A DNA stretch of 50,139 bases from Burkholderiales bacterium (GTDB lineage: Bacteria; Pseudomonadota; Gammaproteobacteria; Burkholderiales; Burkholderiaceae_C), in NCBI GenBank assembly GCA_003963005.1, contig RXJW01000145.1, forward strand, positions 1 to 50,139. Direction: 5' to 3'. The position numbers were made by a program, and so were the translations under genes. Of this stretch, positions 31,704-39,334 are shown piece by piece; position 1 is the stretch's first letter, and the number at the start of each line of letters is the position of its first letter. The notes beneath the pieces were generated by a model. The model searched no databases. It worked only from the letters and a program-made list of their open reading frames with translations, and was not told where the DNA came from.

Positions 31704-33349
31704 GGTGGGCCCTCGTGGGACTGGCGTTCGTGGCGACGCAAGCGGTGCTGGCTGCGCCGAACGTGTCCGCCCTGCTGACCGACCGGGCGGCGATGGAGCA
31801 GCTGATCAGCGCGGTCAGCCTGGACGTGATGACCGAGGCTTCGGTCGATGCCTGCAGCGACATGGGGGCCCCATCGGCCGCCGCCGCGCGCGCGGCCTGG
31901 GTCGCCTGGCGGGAGCGGCACCAGATCGCGCCGCTGCGCATGGTGCTGATCTCGATGAAGCAGCGCAACGGCAGCAGCCTGCCGCCGTGGGAGCGGCTGA
32001 CCGAGCCGATGCGCCAGCGCGTGCTGAACGAGCCCGTGCCGGACAAGGTCTGTGCGGCGCTGGCGCAGGACCTGCAAGGCCCGGCGATGGATGTCGGCGC
32101 GCAGTTCCCGCAGGCGCGTGCCGTGGCGCAGGGGCTGCTGCAGATCCAGCTGGCGTTCAAGCCGACGCTGCCGGATGTGATGCCCGGAACGCCCCGCGGG
32201 CAGGTGCTGCTGCCGAGCCAGATCCCGGCGCTCGTGAAGCAGCACGGTCGCTGGTCGGCCATCGGCGATGACGCAGCCCGGCAGCGCCTGGGCTGGGTCT
32301 ACGTCAAGGGCCGCGTGGAGCGCTACGGCATGGACGGCGACCGCTACCGGCTCGTGCAGGAGCAGGGCGACCGGCGCGCGGCGCAGACGGTGGCGCTGGA
32401 TGTCAGCGCCGAGCCCTGGCTGGGCCGGGAGGTCGTGCTGCGCGGCCTGTTCTCGTCGCTGGACGAGGCCTACACCAGCCTCGCCGCCGCCGCGCTGGTG
32501 AGCGATGCCTCGGGCCTGTCGCCCTCGCTGCTGCCCCAGGTGCCGCTCGCCCGCAAGGAGGTGTTGCTGCAGCGTGTGATGACGGCTCCGGGCCGCGGGC
32601 TCGCGGAGAAGGATCTTGCGGCCATCGTGCAGCACGGCGAGGCCGACAACGGGAACGGCACGCGTTGGCAGGACGACGTGCGCTTTTTGCTGCGTGACGG
32701 CACCGTCTACCGTCGCTCCGAGATGCCGCCCGACCAGCTCGACGTCGCGGCCTCGCGCCAGCTCGAACCCCAGCAGTGGGGCCGCTGGCGCCGCAACGGC
32801 ACGCGTGTCGAGGTGCAGGACGCCGACGACGAGGGCCGTCCGGGCGACCGCTGGCAACCCGTGCCGCACCGCGCGGTCAAGCCCTGGCCCGCCGGGACCC
32901 GCCTGGAGGGCAGCTTCAGCCGCGCCAGCTTCACCGGCAGCCTCGCGCTCGGCGGCCGCTCGTCGTCGGAGACCTTCCGCTTCCTGCCGAACGGCCGTTT
33001 CGAGCGCAGTTTCAGTGCGACCTCCAGCACCGGCACGCTGGCCGCGACGCTCAACAACACCGTCATCGCCGGCTCGTCCCATGCCGATGGCCAGGGCGGC
33101 AGCGCGGTCGGTGGCGGCACGGTCGGCAACGGCCCGGCCGGTGGTGGGGGTGGCACCGTCGGTGCCATCAGCTCGCGCCGGCAGGACGACGGTGCCAGCC
33201 GCCGCGGCCGCTACCAGTTCAGCGGCTTCGCCTTGGTGCTGGACTACGACGATGGCCGCCAGGAGCGGCTGCTCAGCTTTCCCGTGGATGACGACCGGCA
33301 GACCGTCTTCGTCGGCCACGGCAGCCTCACACGTGACCCCCCGAACTAG
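31700..33349 (+). CDS. Secreted protein of unknown function, second of a tandem pair
   Basis: A 549-residue paralogue of the preceding protein with the same order of conserved blocks: EVLLQRVMTAPGRGLAEKDL, EMPPDQLDVAASRQLEPQQW, and a C-terminal RGRYQFSGFALVLDYDDGRQ then ERLLSFPVDD. The signal peptide is short (ALVGLAFVATQAVLAAP). A Gly-rich low-complexity segment (GGGTVGNGPAGGGGG) sits at about 470. The two were clearly produced by tandem duplication and kept, with the similarity running nearly end to end. The next gene follows after 9 bp. Function unknown. Confidence 0.7.
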   Translation: MRWALVGLAFVATQAVLAAPNVSALLTDRAAMEQLISAVSLDVMTEASVDACSDMGAPSAAAARAAWVAWRERHQIAPLRMVLISMKQRNGSSLPPWERLTEPMRQRVLNEPVPDKVCAALAQDLQGPAMDVGAQFPQARAVAQGLLQIQLAFKPTLPDVMPGTPRGQVLLPSQIPALVKQHGRWSAIGDDAARQRLGWVYVKGRVERYGMDGDRYRLVQEQGDRRAAQTVALDVSAEPWLGREVVLRGLFSSLDEAYTSLAAAALVSDASGLSPSLLPQVPLARKEVLLQRVMTAPGRGLAEKDLAAIVQHGEADNGNGTRWQDDVRFLLRDGTVYRRSEMPPDQLDVAASRQLEPQQWGRWRRNGTRVEVQDADDEGRPGDRWQPVPHRAVKPWPAGTRLEGSFSRASFTGSLALGGRSSSETFRFLPNGRFERSFSATSSTGTLAATLNNTVIAGSSHADGQGGSAVGGGTVGNGPAGGGGGTVGAISSRRQDDGASRRGRYQFSGFALVLDYDDGRQERLLSFPVDDDRQTVFVGHGSLTRDPPN

Positions 33350-33358
33350 GAGTTTGAC

Positions 33359-34063
33359 TTGACCCTTCGCCACATCCTCGCCGTGGCCGCGCTCGCCGGC
33401 GCTGCCCTGCACGCCACCGCCCAGGTGGCGCCCTCCATCAGCCTGGCCGAGCAGATGCGCGGCATGCTGGGCAAGACCGCCTCGGCCGCACCCGCCGCGG
33501 CGCCCGCGTTCACGCCCGCGCCACCCGTCGCTGCCGGCGGCGGCCTGGGGGCCTTCAATGCGCCCATCGTCGTGGATGGGCCGGCGCAGGTGCAGCAGTC
33601 CGCCGCCGAGCTGGCGCAGCGCTTTCCAGCCCAGCACCGGGCGGCCATGACCAAGGCCTATGAAGAGTCCTTCGGCTTCTGGCAGAAGCTGGAGAAGCAG
33701 CTGGGCCTGGTGCCGAACGACGTGGCCGCCGGCGTGGCGGCCTTCATCGCGGGCAACTACACCGCCTTCATGCAGCAGGCGGTGCCGGACGAGCACTTCA
33801 AGTCCCTCGTGCTGCAGATGCAGAGCCTGCTGGCCCGCAACCCGGGCTTCATGCAGGCCACGCCCGCTGCCAAGCGCTCGATGTTCGAGCAGCTGGCGAT
33901 GGTGGGGACCTTCATGGTGGTCTACCGCGAGCAGCTGAACCGCCAGCCCAGCCCGGGCGAGGAGGTCAATTTCCGCAATGCCGCCAAGGCCAACCTCGAA
34001 ACGGCGCTGGGGCTCGCCGTGGAGCGCCTGCAGATCGGACCGCAGGGGCTGGTGGTGCGGTGA
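33359..34063 (+). CDS. Secreted helical protein, partner-like to the 25277 gene product
   Basis: A 234-residue protein from a TTG start with a TAGGAG ribosome site 6 bp upstream. Signal peptide LRHILAVAALAGAALHATAQ. After a Pro/Ala-rich linker, a ~110-residue helical domain (NDVAAGVAAFIAGNYTAFMQ, FEQLAMVGTFMVVYREQL, then FRNAAKANLETALGL) matches by pattern the last gene of the sctU operon. It reminds me of DUF6683-type proteins; not confirmed. It closes the 27-34 kb cassette. The convergent gene on the other strand ends 14 bp away. Confidence 0.7.
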   Translation: MTLRHILAVAALAGAALHATAQVAPSISLAEQMRGMLGKTASAAPAAAPAFTPAPPVAAGGGLGAFNAPIVVDGPAQVQQSAAELAQRFPAQHRAAMTKAYEESFGFWQKLEKQLGLVPNDVAAGVAAFIAGNYTAFMQQAVPDEHFKSLVLQMQSLLARNPGFMQATPAAKRSMFEQLAMVGTFMVVYREQLNRQPSPGEEVNFRNAAKANLETALGLAVERLQIGPQGLVVR

Positions 34064-34077
34064 GTGGGGGGCCGCGG

Positions 34078-34875
34078 TCAGCGGCCGTCGCGGCAGTCGC
34101 GCATCACCGAAGGCGATGCGTTGAAGCCCTGGATGCGCCAGCCGTCGGGCGTCCAGGCGGCGGTCATGGCGCCCGCCAGGCTGACCGTGCTGTTCTTGCG
34201 CAGGCTCAGCGGCGGCATGTCCAGGCGCGGGTCGGTCAGCGTCTTGAGCATCGTGCGCAGGTCCGTGCGCTGCACCGGGGCGGGAACGTCGGGCACGCAC
34301 CGGGCGGCGTGGCGCATGACGCTCGCGGGCGCCTTGACCGTGTCCGGGTCCTCGATGAACTCCAGCTGAGGCAGCGACAGGCGCACGAGTGTCTCGCCGT
34401 CGTTGCGGGTGACGGCCGTACGGAACTCGCGCCAGAACTGCACGAAGGCGGCCTGGCGGTCGACCGTGGTGGTGCAGCCTTTGGCCGCCGCTGCCAGCGA
34501 GAAGCTCGCGGGCATCGTGAGCACCCCGCAGGCGGCCGGCTGCACGCGCAGCGTGTAGCCGCTGCCCGAGCGCTCGACCTGCGCGGTGTAGGCCGCGCCC
34601 AGCACATCGTCCTGCCAGGCGAAGCGCCAACCGCCCGTGGCGATGGCCGTGGCGTTGCCCTGGGTCGCCAGGTCGCACTCGCGCGTGCCGGCCGCGATGG
34701 AGACGCTGGCGCCCAGCGGCGCGCCCTGGTCGTCCAGCGTGAGGGCGACACGGTGCACGCGGTCCGGCGTGCAGCTGAGTTGCACCGGCAGGGCCGCGCT
34801 GGCCAGCACGGGGCAGGCCAGCAGCGCGACGAGCGGCGTGAGCCGAAGGCGAGGCAGGCAGGGGGGCGGGTGCAT
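34078..34875 (-). CDS. Secreted protein of unknown function
   Basis: A 265-residue exported protein. The signal peptide is LTPLVALLACPVLASAA. Four or more Cys residues in the mature part (LSCTPDR, ECDLATQ, AACGVL, KGCTTTVD) suggest disulphide bonds. The N-terminal half looks beta-rich; the C-terminal ~120 residues (QFWREFRTAVTRNDGETLVR) look helical. The ATG at 34875 was preferred to a GTG at 34893 for a clean signal peptide. It lies 41 bp downstream of the LysM gene and may be cotranscribed with it. Confidence 0.65.
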   Translation of the reverse strand: MHPPPCLPRLRLTPLVALLACPVLASAALPVQLSCTPDRVHRVALTLDDQGAPLGASVSIAAGTRECDLATQGNATAIATGGWRFAWQDDVLGAAYTAQVERSGSGYTLRVQPAACGVLTMPASFSLAAAAKGCTTTVDRQAAFVQFWREFRTAVTRNDGETLVRLSLPQLEFIEDPDTVKAPASVMRHAARCVPDVPAPVQRTDLRTMLKTLTDPRLDMPPLSLRKNSTVSLAGAMTAAWTPDGWRIQGFNASPSVMRDCRDGR

Positions 34876-34916
34876 CGTCGCGGTGAACCTCACTTCGAGG
34901 TCGGCAGTATCCCGGC

Positions 34917-36452
34917 TCAGGGTGCGCGTCGAACGCCGATGGCGTCGCTCAAAAGACGGACACGCTCGGTCACGGCGTCAGGTCGGGATCCGTCCGCGAG
35001 CACTTCGCCGCGTTGGTTGCCGCCCACCACGCGCACGCGGCCGCCTTCGAGCACCTCCGACACGATGGCCACGTGGCCCTGCGCCGGGTTGTTGCCACGC
35101 GGGAAGACGATCACGTCGCCGGGCTTCACGTGCGCGGCGTCCCGCGGCACGGCCTGACCCCAATGCAGCCAGCTCCGGGCCGCGGCGCTGTTCGTGCCCC
35201 GGATGCCGGCGCCTTGCATCGTCCAGTTGACGAAAGCTGAGCACCACGAGGTCTCGTCGTGGGTGGCCTTGAGGCTCGTGGCCTGGTGGTACTCGACGAT
35301 GCGCGGGTTGTCCGCAGCCCCCGGGATCTCGTGCACGCCGAGCTCACCGAGGGCGATCTGCAGGTGGCGGGGGGTGCCCGTCTGTGCGGTGGCGGCTGGC
35401 ACCGCGGCGGCTGCCGCGTGGGCGGGCGTGGCGGTGACGCCCGGCGCGGCGGAGAGCAGGCCCTGGCGCTGCAGTGTGCGCTCGACGGCGTTCATGCGGC
35501 GCTGCTGGTCGGCGCGGATGACGGCCTGCACCTGGGTCTCGGTCGGTGCGTGGCCGAGCTGGCGGCGCGCGATGTTGACGAAGCCACTGCCGGCCTGACC
35601 CCCATTGACGAGGCGGAAGCGTTCGCCCGTGTCGCGGTTGACGAAGGCGTCCACGCGCAGCTGCGTCAGGTGCGCCGTGTCCAGCGGCTGGCCGCGCAGG
35701 CGGCCGAGCTGGTTCAGGAAGCGCTCCGCCGCGAGGGGGGACTGGTTGTAGAGATCCAGGTAGGCCGAGGCGAGGCGCGCGTCGGTCGGGTCCAGGCCGG
35801 CGCCGCGGGCTGCGGCCTCGTAGGCCGGCAGCTGGCCCTGCAGGGTCTGCAGCTGGCGCCTGTCAGCGTCGGCGGGACTGCTGGCGCGATGCTGGTAGGA
35901 GAACGAGCCGCGGTTGTGTGCGGCATTGCCCGGGTCGGCGTGGCCGCCGTAGGCTGCGGTATAGCCGCCGTCGGGGCGCCGCGTGCCTTCGGCGCTGCCG
36001 ATGACGATGGCCGCGGGCGCGTTGGAGCCCTGGGTGGGGTCGGTGAAGCGCCGGGGGTCGATGCGGCCCGCGGTGGCCGGGGTGGCGTCGGCCGGGCTGG
36101 GCCCCCGTGCGCTTGACGGGTGCGGCGTGCCGGGTGTTGCGAGCAAAGGAAGATTCGCGCGGATCAACTCCAGCAGGCCCAGACCCCAGCGCTCGGCGAT
36201 GCTGGCCAGCGTCTCGCCAGCCGCCACCTCGTGGTGATGCTCCAGCCCCGGCGTGGCCGCGGGGATGACGAGGCGCTGCCCCACCTGCAGCCGATCCGGG
36301 TCGCGGGCGCTTCGGCCGATGTGGCCGTCCGCCAGGGCCGGGTTCATCCCGTTGGCCCGCATCAGGGCCTGCGGGTCCATGCCGTGGCGGTGGGCGATCT
36401 CGGTCAGGGTGTCACCGCGCTGGACGCGGTAGTTGGAGACGGCGGCGGTCAT
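34917..36452 (-). CDS. Two-LysM protein with a C-terminal CHAP/NlpC-like peptidase, candidate T3SS substrate
   Basis: A 511-residue protein without a Sec signal. LysM 1 is at about 4-65 (YRVQRGDTLTEIAHRHGMDP), LysM 2 at about 72-115 (HHEVAAGETLASIAERWGLG). A long middle region of no known fold follows. The C-terminal ~150 residues (from ALGELGVHEIPGAADNPRIV) resemble the TIGR02594-type peptidoglycan hydrolases: catalytic Cys in ETSWCSAFVNWTMQ, His in GHVAIVSEV. The start at MTAAVSNY is set by an AGGAG ribosome site. Its own composite T3SS-substrate promoter lies upstream. It could cut host, rival or own cell-wall peptides; this is inference. Confidence 0.8.
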   Translation of the reverse strand: MTAAVSNYRVQRGDTLTEIAHRHGMDPQALMRANGMNPALADGHIGRSARDPDRLQVGQRLVIPAATPGLEHHHEVAAGETLASIAERWGLGLLELIRANLPLLATPGTPHPSSARGPSPADATPATAGRIDPRRFTDPTQGSNAPAAIVIGSAEGTRRPDGGYTAAYGGHADPGNAAHNRGSFSYQHRASSPADADRRQLQTLQGQLPAYEAAARGAGLDPTDARLASAYLDLYNQSPLAAERFLNQLGRLRGQPLDTAHLTQLRVDAFVNRDTGERFRLVNGGQAGSGFVNIARRQLGHAPTETQVQAVIRADQQRRMNAVERTLQRQGLLSAAPGVTATPAHAAAAAVPAATAQTGTPRHLQIALGELGVHEIPGAADNPRIVEYHQATSLKATHDETSWCSAFVNWTMQGAGIRGTNSAAARSWLHWGQAVPRDAAHVKPGDVIVFPRGNNPAQGHVAIVSEVLEGGRVRVVGGNQRGEVLADGSRPDAVTERVRLLSDAIGVRRAP

Positions 36453-36491
36453 GAGCAACTCCTGCAGCCCCGATGCGGGGCGCTCGAAGCC

Positions 36492-36568
36492 ATTGCAATC
36501 GAGCGCCGCTCGAAGGGCCAGCTAGGGACGCCCGCAATTCGGGTCAGCCGCAGCTGCGGTGGGCCGCA
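36492..36568 (-). promoter_or_regulatory. Composite T3SS-substrate promoter, copy B
   Basis: Read on the minus strand: TGCGGCCCACCGCAGC (36568-36553), TGCGGCTGACCCGAAT (36552-36537), TGCGGGCGTCCCTAGC (36536-36521), then 23 bp, then TGCAAT (36497-36492). The ATG of the LysM gene follows 39 bp later. TGCAAT fits a -10 hexamer, which places the repeats directly upstream of and against the -35 position, as for an activator-dependent promoter. Confidence 0.85.
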
Positions 36569-36577
36569 AGTGCCGCG

Positions 36578-37228
36578 TCAGCGGTAGTGCGCGCCGTCGA
36601 TCGCGTCTCGCACGCTGCCGGTCCAGGTGTCGAGGTGAACGAAGTCCACCGACTGCGGGAAGCGGTAGGCGCTGAACACCAGCGCTTCCAGGTCGAGGAC
36701 CGCTTCGCGCGCCTCGGGCCTGGGCTCGGCCAGATCGGCCAGCAGCACGACGCGGCGCGAAGTGGCCATGCCGTCGGCGAGGTCGGCAGCGTCGAGGTTC
36801 AGCCCCCAGCGCCAGTCCTGGTTGGCGCGGCGGATGGCTTCGCCCAGGCTGGCCGCGAGGTCCCCCAACAGGCTGTAGACGATGAAGGCGCCGTCCCGCG
36901 GGCAATCGGGCCACGGGGCGTGCGCGGGCAGGCGCTCGAACGGGGGCAGGTGTTGCCAGTGGGCTTTTGCCCATGCTTTCAGCGCCGTCGCGTAGGCCGG
37001 GCCGGACAGCGCGTCGGCGTCGGGGCCGCCGTGGGCCGCAAGCCAGGCGCGCAGCGCTTGCTGGCGCGTATCGAGGCTGCCGGTGAAGGCGGCGAGGTTC
37101 TCGGCCGCCTGGGCCGGGCTCAACGCCTGGCCGAACCCGCGGTGAGGCAGCGGAAAGGCCGGGTAGCCGCTCAGGTCCCAGGCGCCGGGCCGGGAGCCTC
37201 CCAGCCAGCGCGAGATCAGTTGGCGCAT
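36578..37228 (-). CDS. Unknown protein downstream of the glycine-zipper effector candidate
   Basis: A 216-residue soluble protein, Trp- and Ala-rich, without a signal peptide. Recognisable stretches are DGAFIVYSLLGDLAASLGEA and SVDFVHLDTWTGSVRDAIDG. I do not recognise the family. It follows the gene at 37302-38411, but a strong terminator lies between them, so it may need its own promoter or read-through. Position directly after a possible toxin raises the idea of an immunity or chaperone protein; nothing in the sequence shows it. Confidence 0.65.
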   Translation of the reverse strand: MRQLISRWLGGSRPGAWDLSGYPAFPLPHRGFGQALSPAQAAENLAAFTGSLDTRQQALRAWLAAHGGPDADALSGPAYATALKAWAKAHWQHLPPFERLPAHAPWPDCPRDGAFIVYSLLGDLAASLGEAIRRANQDWRWGLNLDAADLADGMATSRRVVLLADLAEPRPEAREAVLDLEALVFSAYRFPQSVDFVHLDTWTGSVRDAIDGAHYR

Positions 37229-37246
37229 GCGCGGAGTGCAATCATG

Positions 37247-37273
37247 AAAAAGGGCGACCCGTCTGGGCCGCCC
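37247..37273 (-). terminator. Rho-independent terminator
   Basis: On the minus strand GGGCGGCCC pairs with GGGTCGCCC (one G-T pair) around a 4-base loop, followed by TTTTT. It lies after the stop of the gene at 37302 and ends the transcript that starts at promoter copy A. Confidence 0.85.
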
Positions 37274-37301
37274 CGGGTGGGGACGACGAGCCGTCGCTCG
37301 C

Positions 37302-38411
37302 TCAGAACCAGCCTTTTACCGCATCGAACACGCCGCGGCCCGCGGCATCGCCCGCCAGCGCGCCGCCGATGCCGCCGACGATCCCGCCCACCACCGTCCC
37401 GACACCCGGGAAGATGGCCGTGCCGATGGCCGCGCCGGCCGCCGCGCCACCCCAGCCGCCGAGCGCACCGCCCGCCACGCCCGAGGCGGTGCGGCCGGTG
37501 TTCTCGCCGATGCGGTGGCCATCGGCCTGGTAGGCGCGTGTCAGCGAGATCGCATCCAGCACGACGCCCACGGGCCGCGCCACCTTGCCCACGCCTTCGA
37601 GCACACGGCCCGAACCGCGCAGCATGCGGTTGGCTTGCAGGGCTTGGGCATCGCGCGCCACCTGGCCGCGGATGTCGCTGTCCAGGGTCGTGCGGCCGAC
37701 CTTGGACTCCACCTCGATGCGCTGGCGCAGGCGCGGGTCGGTGGCGGCAGGCTCGGCCACCACGTCCACCCGGCGGGCGCCGCCCTGCACCGGCACTTCG
37801 GTGCGCGTCGGGATGCCAGCTGCGCGGAAGCGGTCGGCGATCGCATCGCGGGCCAGGGCGCCGTTGGTGTTGTTGGCCACGGCCACCTTCACGCCCGCGG
37901 TGGGCGTGAGCGACCCGGCCGGCGCGGGATGGACCGTGCTGGCCACGTCGATGCCGTGGGACTGCAGCAGCTCCGTCAGGCCCTGGCTGAATCCGCCCTT
38001 GCCTGTCCAGGCGCTGGTCGTGGCTTCCCAGCGCTTGATCAGGATGGGGTTGTCGCGCAGCAGCTGGCCGCCCTGGTTCACCCAGGCCTGGCCCGGCGCC
38101 CACAGGCCGGCCGGCAGTGCCGGGTCGGCCGGCGTGCCTTGCCGGGCAGCGGCGAGCAGGTCGGCGTGGTAGTGCGCCACATCGCCCGGGTGGCCCGAGG
38201 CCAGCAACTGCGCCTCGATGGCCGCATGGGCCGCGTCGGCCGTCTGCGGGTCGTGGCGGCGGGCGTCGATCACCCAGTGCGCGAGGCGCTGGGTGTCGAC
38301 GGTGCCGGTGCGGGTGTCGGTCGCGCGGGCCACCACGTCCGCCGCGGGGGTGGACGGCGGCGGCGGGGCCGCGCGCGCGCCGGCGGCGCCGTCAATCGCA
38401 AGCAGGCTCAT
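37302..38411 (-). CDS. Candidate T3SS effector: ExK-motif domain and C-terminal glycine zipper
   Basis: A 369-residue protein with no Sec signal and a Ser/Pro/Ala-rich N-terminus, as is common in T3SS effectors. The middle (about 215-265) has RRVDVVAEPAATDP then RQRIEVESKVGRTTLDSD, where Asp followed by E-x-K within predicted strands resembles the core of PD-(D/E)XK nucleases. The C-terminal ~60 residues are a Gly/Ala zipper (GGWGGAAAGAAIGTAIFPG then VGTVVGGIVGGIGGALAGDA), often membrane-inserting. It starts 13 bp after the NopE-like gene with an AGGAG site and shares its promoter. Nuclease activity is a hypothesis. Confidence 0.7.
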   Translation of the reverse strand: MSLLAIDGAAGARAAPPPPSTPAADVVARATDTRTGTVDTQRLAHWVIDARRHDPQTADAAHAAIEAQLLASGHPGDVAHYHADLLAAARQGTPADPALPAGLWAPGQAWVNQGGQLLRDNPILIKRWEATTSAWTGKGGFSQGLTELLQSHGIDVASTVHPAPAGSLTPTAGVKVAVANNTNGALARDAIADRFRAAGIPTRTEVPVQGGARRVDVVAEPAATDPRLRQRIEVESKVGRTTLDSDIRGQVARDAQALQANRMLRGSGRVLEGVGKVARPVGVVLDAISLTRAYQADGHRIGENTGRTASGVAGGALGGWGGAAAGAAIGTAIFPGVGTVVGGIVGGIGGALAGDAAGRGVFDAVKGWF

Positions 38412-38424
38412 GGCGCGCTCCTGA

Positions 38425-39201
38425 TCAGAACGCCAGGCGGACCATGGTCAGCGTGAAGCGATGGGCATCCCGCGCGGCCGGTTCGGGGTCACGACGGGCT
38501 TCGCCCGCGCCGGAGGCCTCGGCGAGTGCGCTCAGGAAGGCACCGCTCAGCGAGGCCGACACGACGCCGCTGAACATGCTGAGCACCTGGCGCAGGAAGT
38601 CGCCGCCGAGATCTGCAGCCGCCTGCGGGGGGTTCTTCTGCAGGTCGGTGGCATTGATGTAGGCCTGGTCGACCTTGTGGATCGTGCCTTGCGCGTCCAC
38701 GGCCAGGAAGCCCTTGCCGGCCGGGTTCTCCTGCAGCACGTTGCCGTCGTCGTGCGTCCAGTCCAGGGTTTCGCCCCAGCCGGCGGCTTCGTCGATGTGC
38801 AGGTCGCCGACCTGGTTGGTGTCGACGCCGCTGATCTTCACGCCGTAGTCGCCGCTGGTGATGGCCACGGTGCTGGCCAGCGTCATGCCGTTACCGGCCG
38901 GCACGGTCTCGATGGTGACCTTGGTGCCGTCTTCCAGCGCGAAGGTGGTGGTGCCCCAGAAGTCGAAGGCGTGCTGGCCGTCGATGTTGACGTGCGGGTC
39001 GCCCCAGATGTTGTAGTTCTCCCCGGTCTTCTTGTTGAAGATGTTGACCGTGTTGTTGTCGCCCGCGGTGATGCGGTAGTTGTCGTTCTCGAACACGGCC
39101 TGCCCGCCGCTCATCGTCGTGCTGGCGTGCGTGGGGTTGCTGCTGGCGAGGGGGGCGGCGGTGTTCAGCGACGCTGCGCTGGCAGTCTGTATGGTGGTCA
39201 T
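38425..39201 (-). CDS. NopE-like T3SS effector with DUF1521 (metal-induced autocleavage) domain
   Basis: A 258-residue protein without a Sec signal. Residues about 30-200 form a DUF1521 domain, with YRITAGDNNTVNIFNKKTGE, the cleavage-site motif IWGDPHVN (about 65-72), TTFALEDGTKVTIETVPAGN and NQVGDLHIDEAAGWG. In NopE1 of Bradyrhizobium this domain self-cleaves between Asp and Pro of GDPHVD in calcium. Here the last motif residue is Asn, followed by ID. Cleavage would fall after residue 68. The N-terminal ~30 residues are Ser/Ala/Thr-rich, as in T3SS signals. It is first after promoter copy A and has a good AGGAG ribosome site. Confidence 0.88.
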   Translation of the reverse strand: MTTIQTASAASLNTAAPLASSNPTHASTTMSGGQAVFENDNYRITAGDNNTVNIFNKKTGENYNIWGDPHVNIDGQHAFDFWGTTTFALEDGTKVTIETVPAGNGMTLASTVAITSGDYGVKISGVDTNQVGDLHIDEAAGWGETLDWTHDDGNVLQENPAGKGFLAVDAQGTIHKVDQAYINATDLQKNPPQAAADLGGDFLRQVLSMFSGVVSASLSGAFLSALAEASGAGEARRDPEPAARDAHRFTLTMVRLAF

Positions 39202-39238
39202 GGAGGTTCTCCTGATGCGTTTCTTCAGTCGCAGTGCG

Positions 39239-39315
39239 ATTGCATGCGGACAGCGGCGAGCCGGCTAGCTGCGGGTGGCCGCAATTCGGGGCGGCCGCAG
39301 CTAGGGTCGCCCGCA
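39239..39315 (-). promoter_or_regulatory. Composite T3SS-substrate promoter, copy A
   Basis: Read on the minus strand: TGCGGGCGACCCTAGC (39315-39300), TGCGGCCGCCCCGAAT (39299-39284), TGCGGCCACCCGCAGC (39283-39268), then 23 bp, then TGCAAT (39244-39239), with the NopE-like ATG 37 bp further on. Units 1 and 3 are swapped relative to copy B, while the middle unit is nearly the same, so the three units are distinct sub-sites rather than simple copies. Confidence 0.85.
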
Positions 39316-39334
39316 AGGGGCGCTCAGGAGAGAC

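Noticed and set aside
34070..34086. Hairpin GGCCGC-GGTCA-GCGGCC between the convergent genes at 34.07 kb as a bidirectional terminator
   Set aside because: No T-tract on either side; hairpins of this size are frequent in GC-rich DNA.
36459..36520. hrpII/PIP-like TTCG repeats between promoter copy B and the LysM gene
   Set aside because: The two TTCG words are 22 bp apart rather than 15-16 bp, and one lies downstream of the -10 position.
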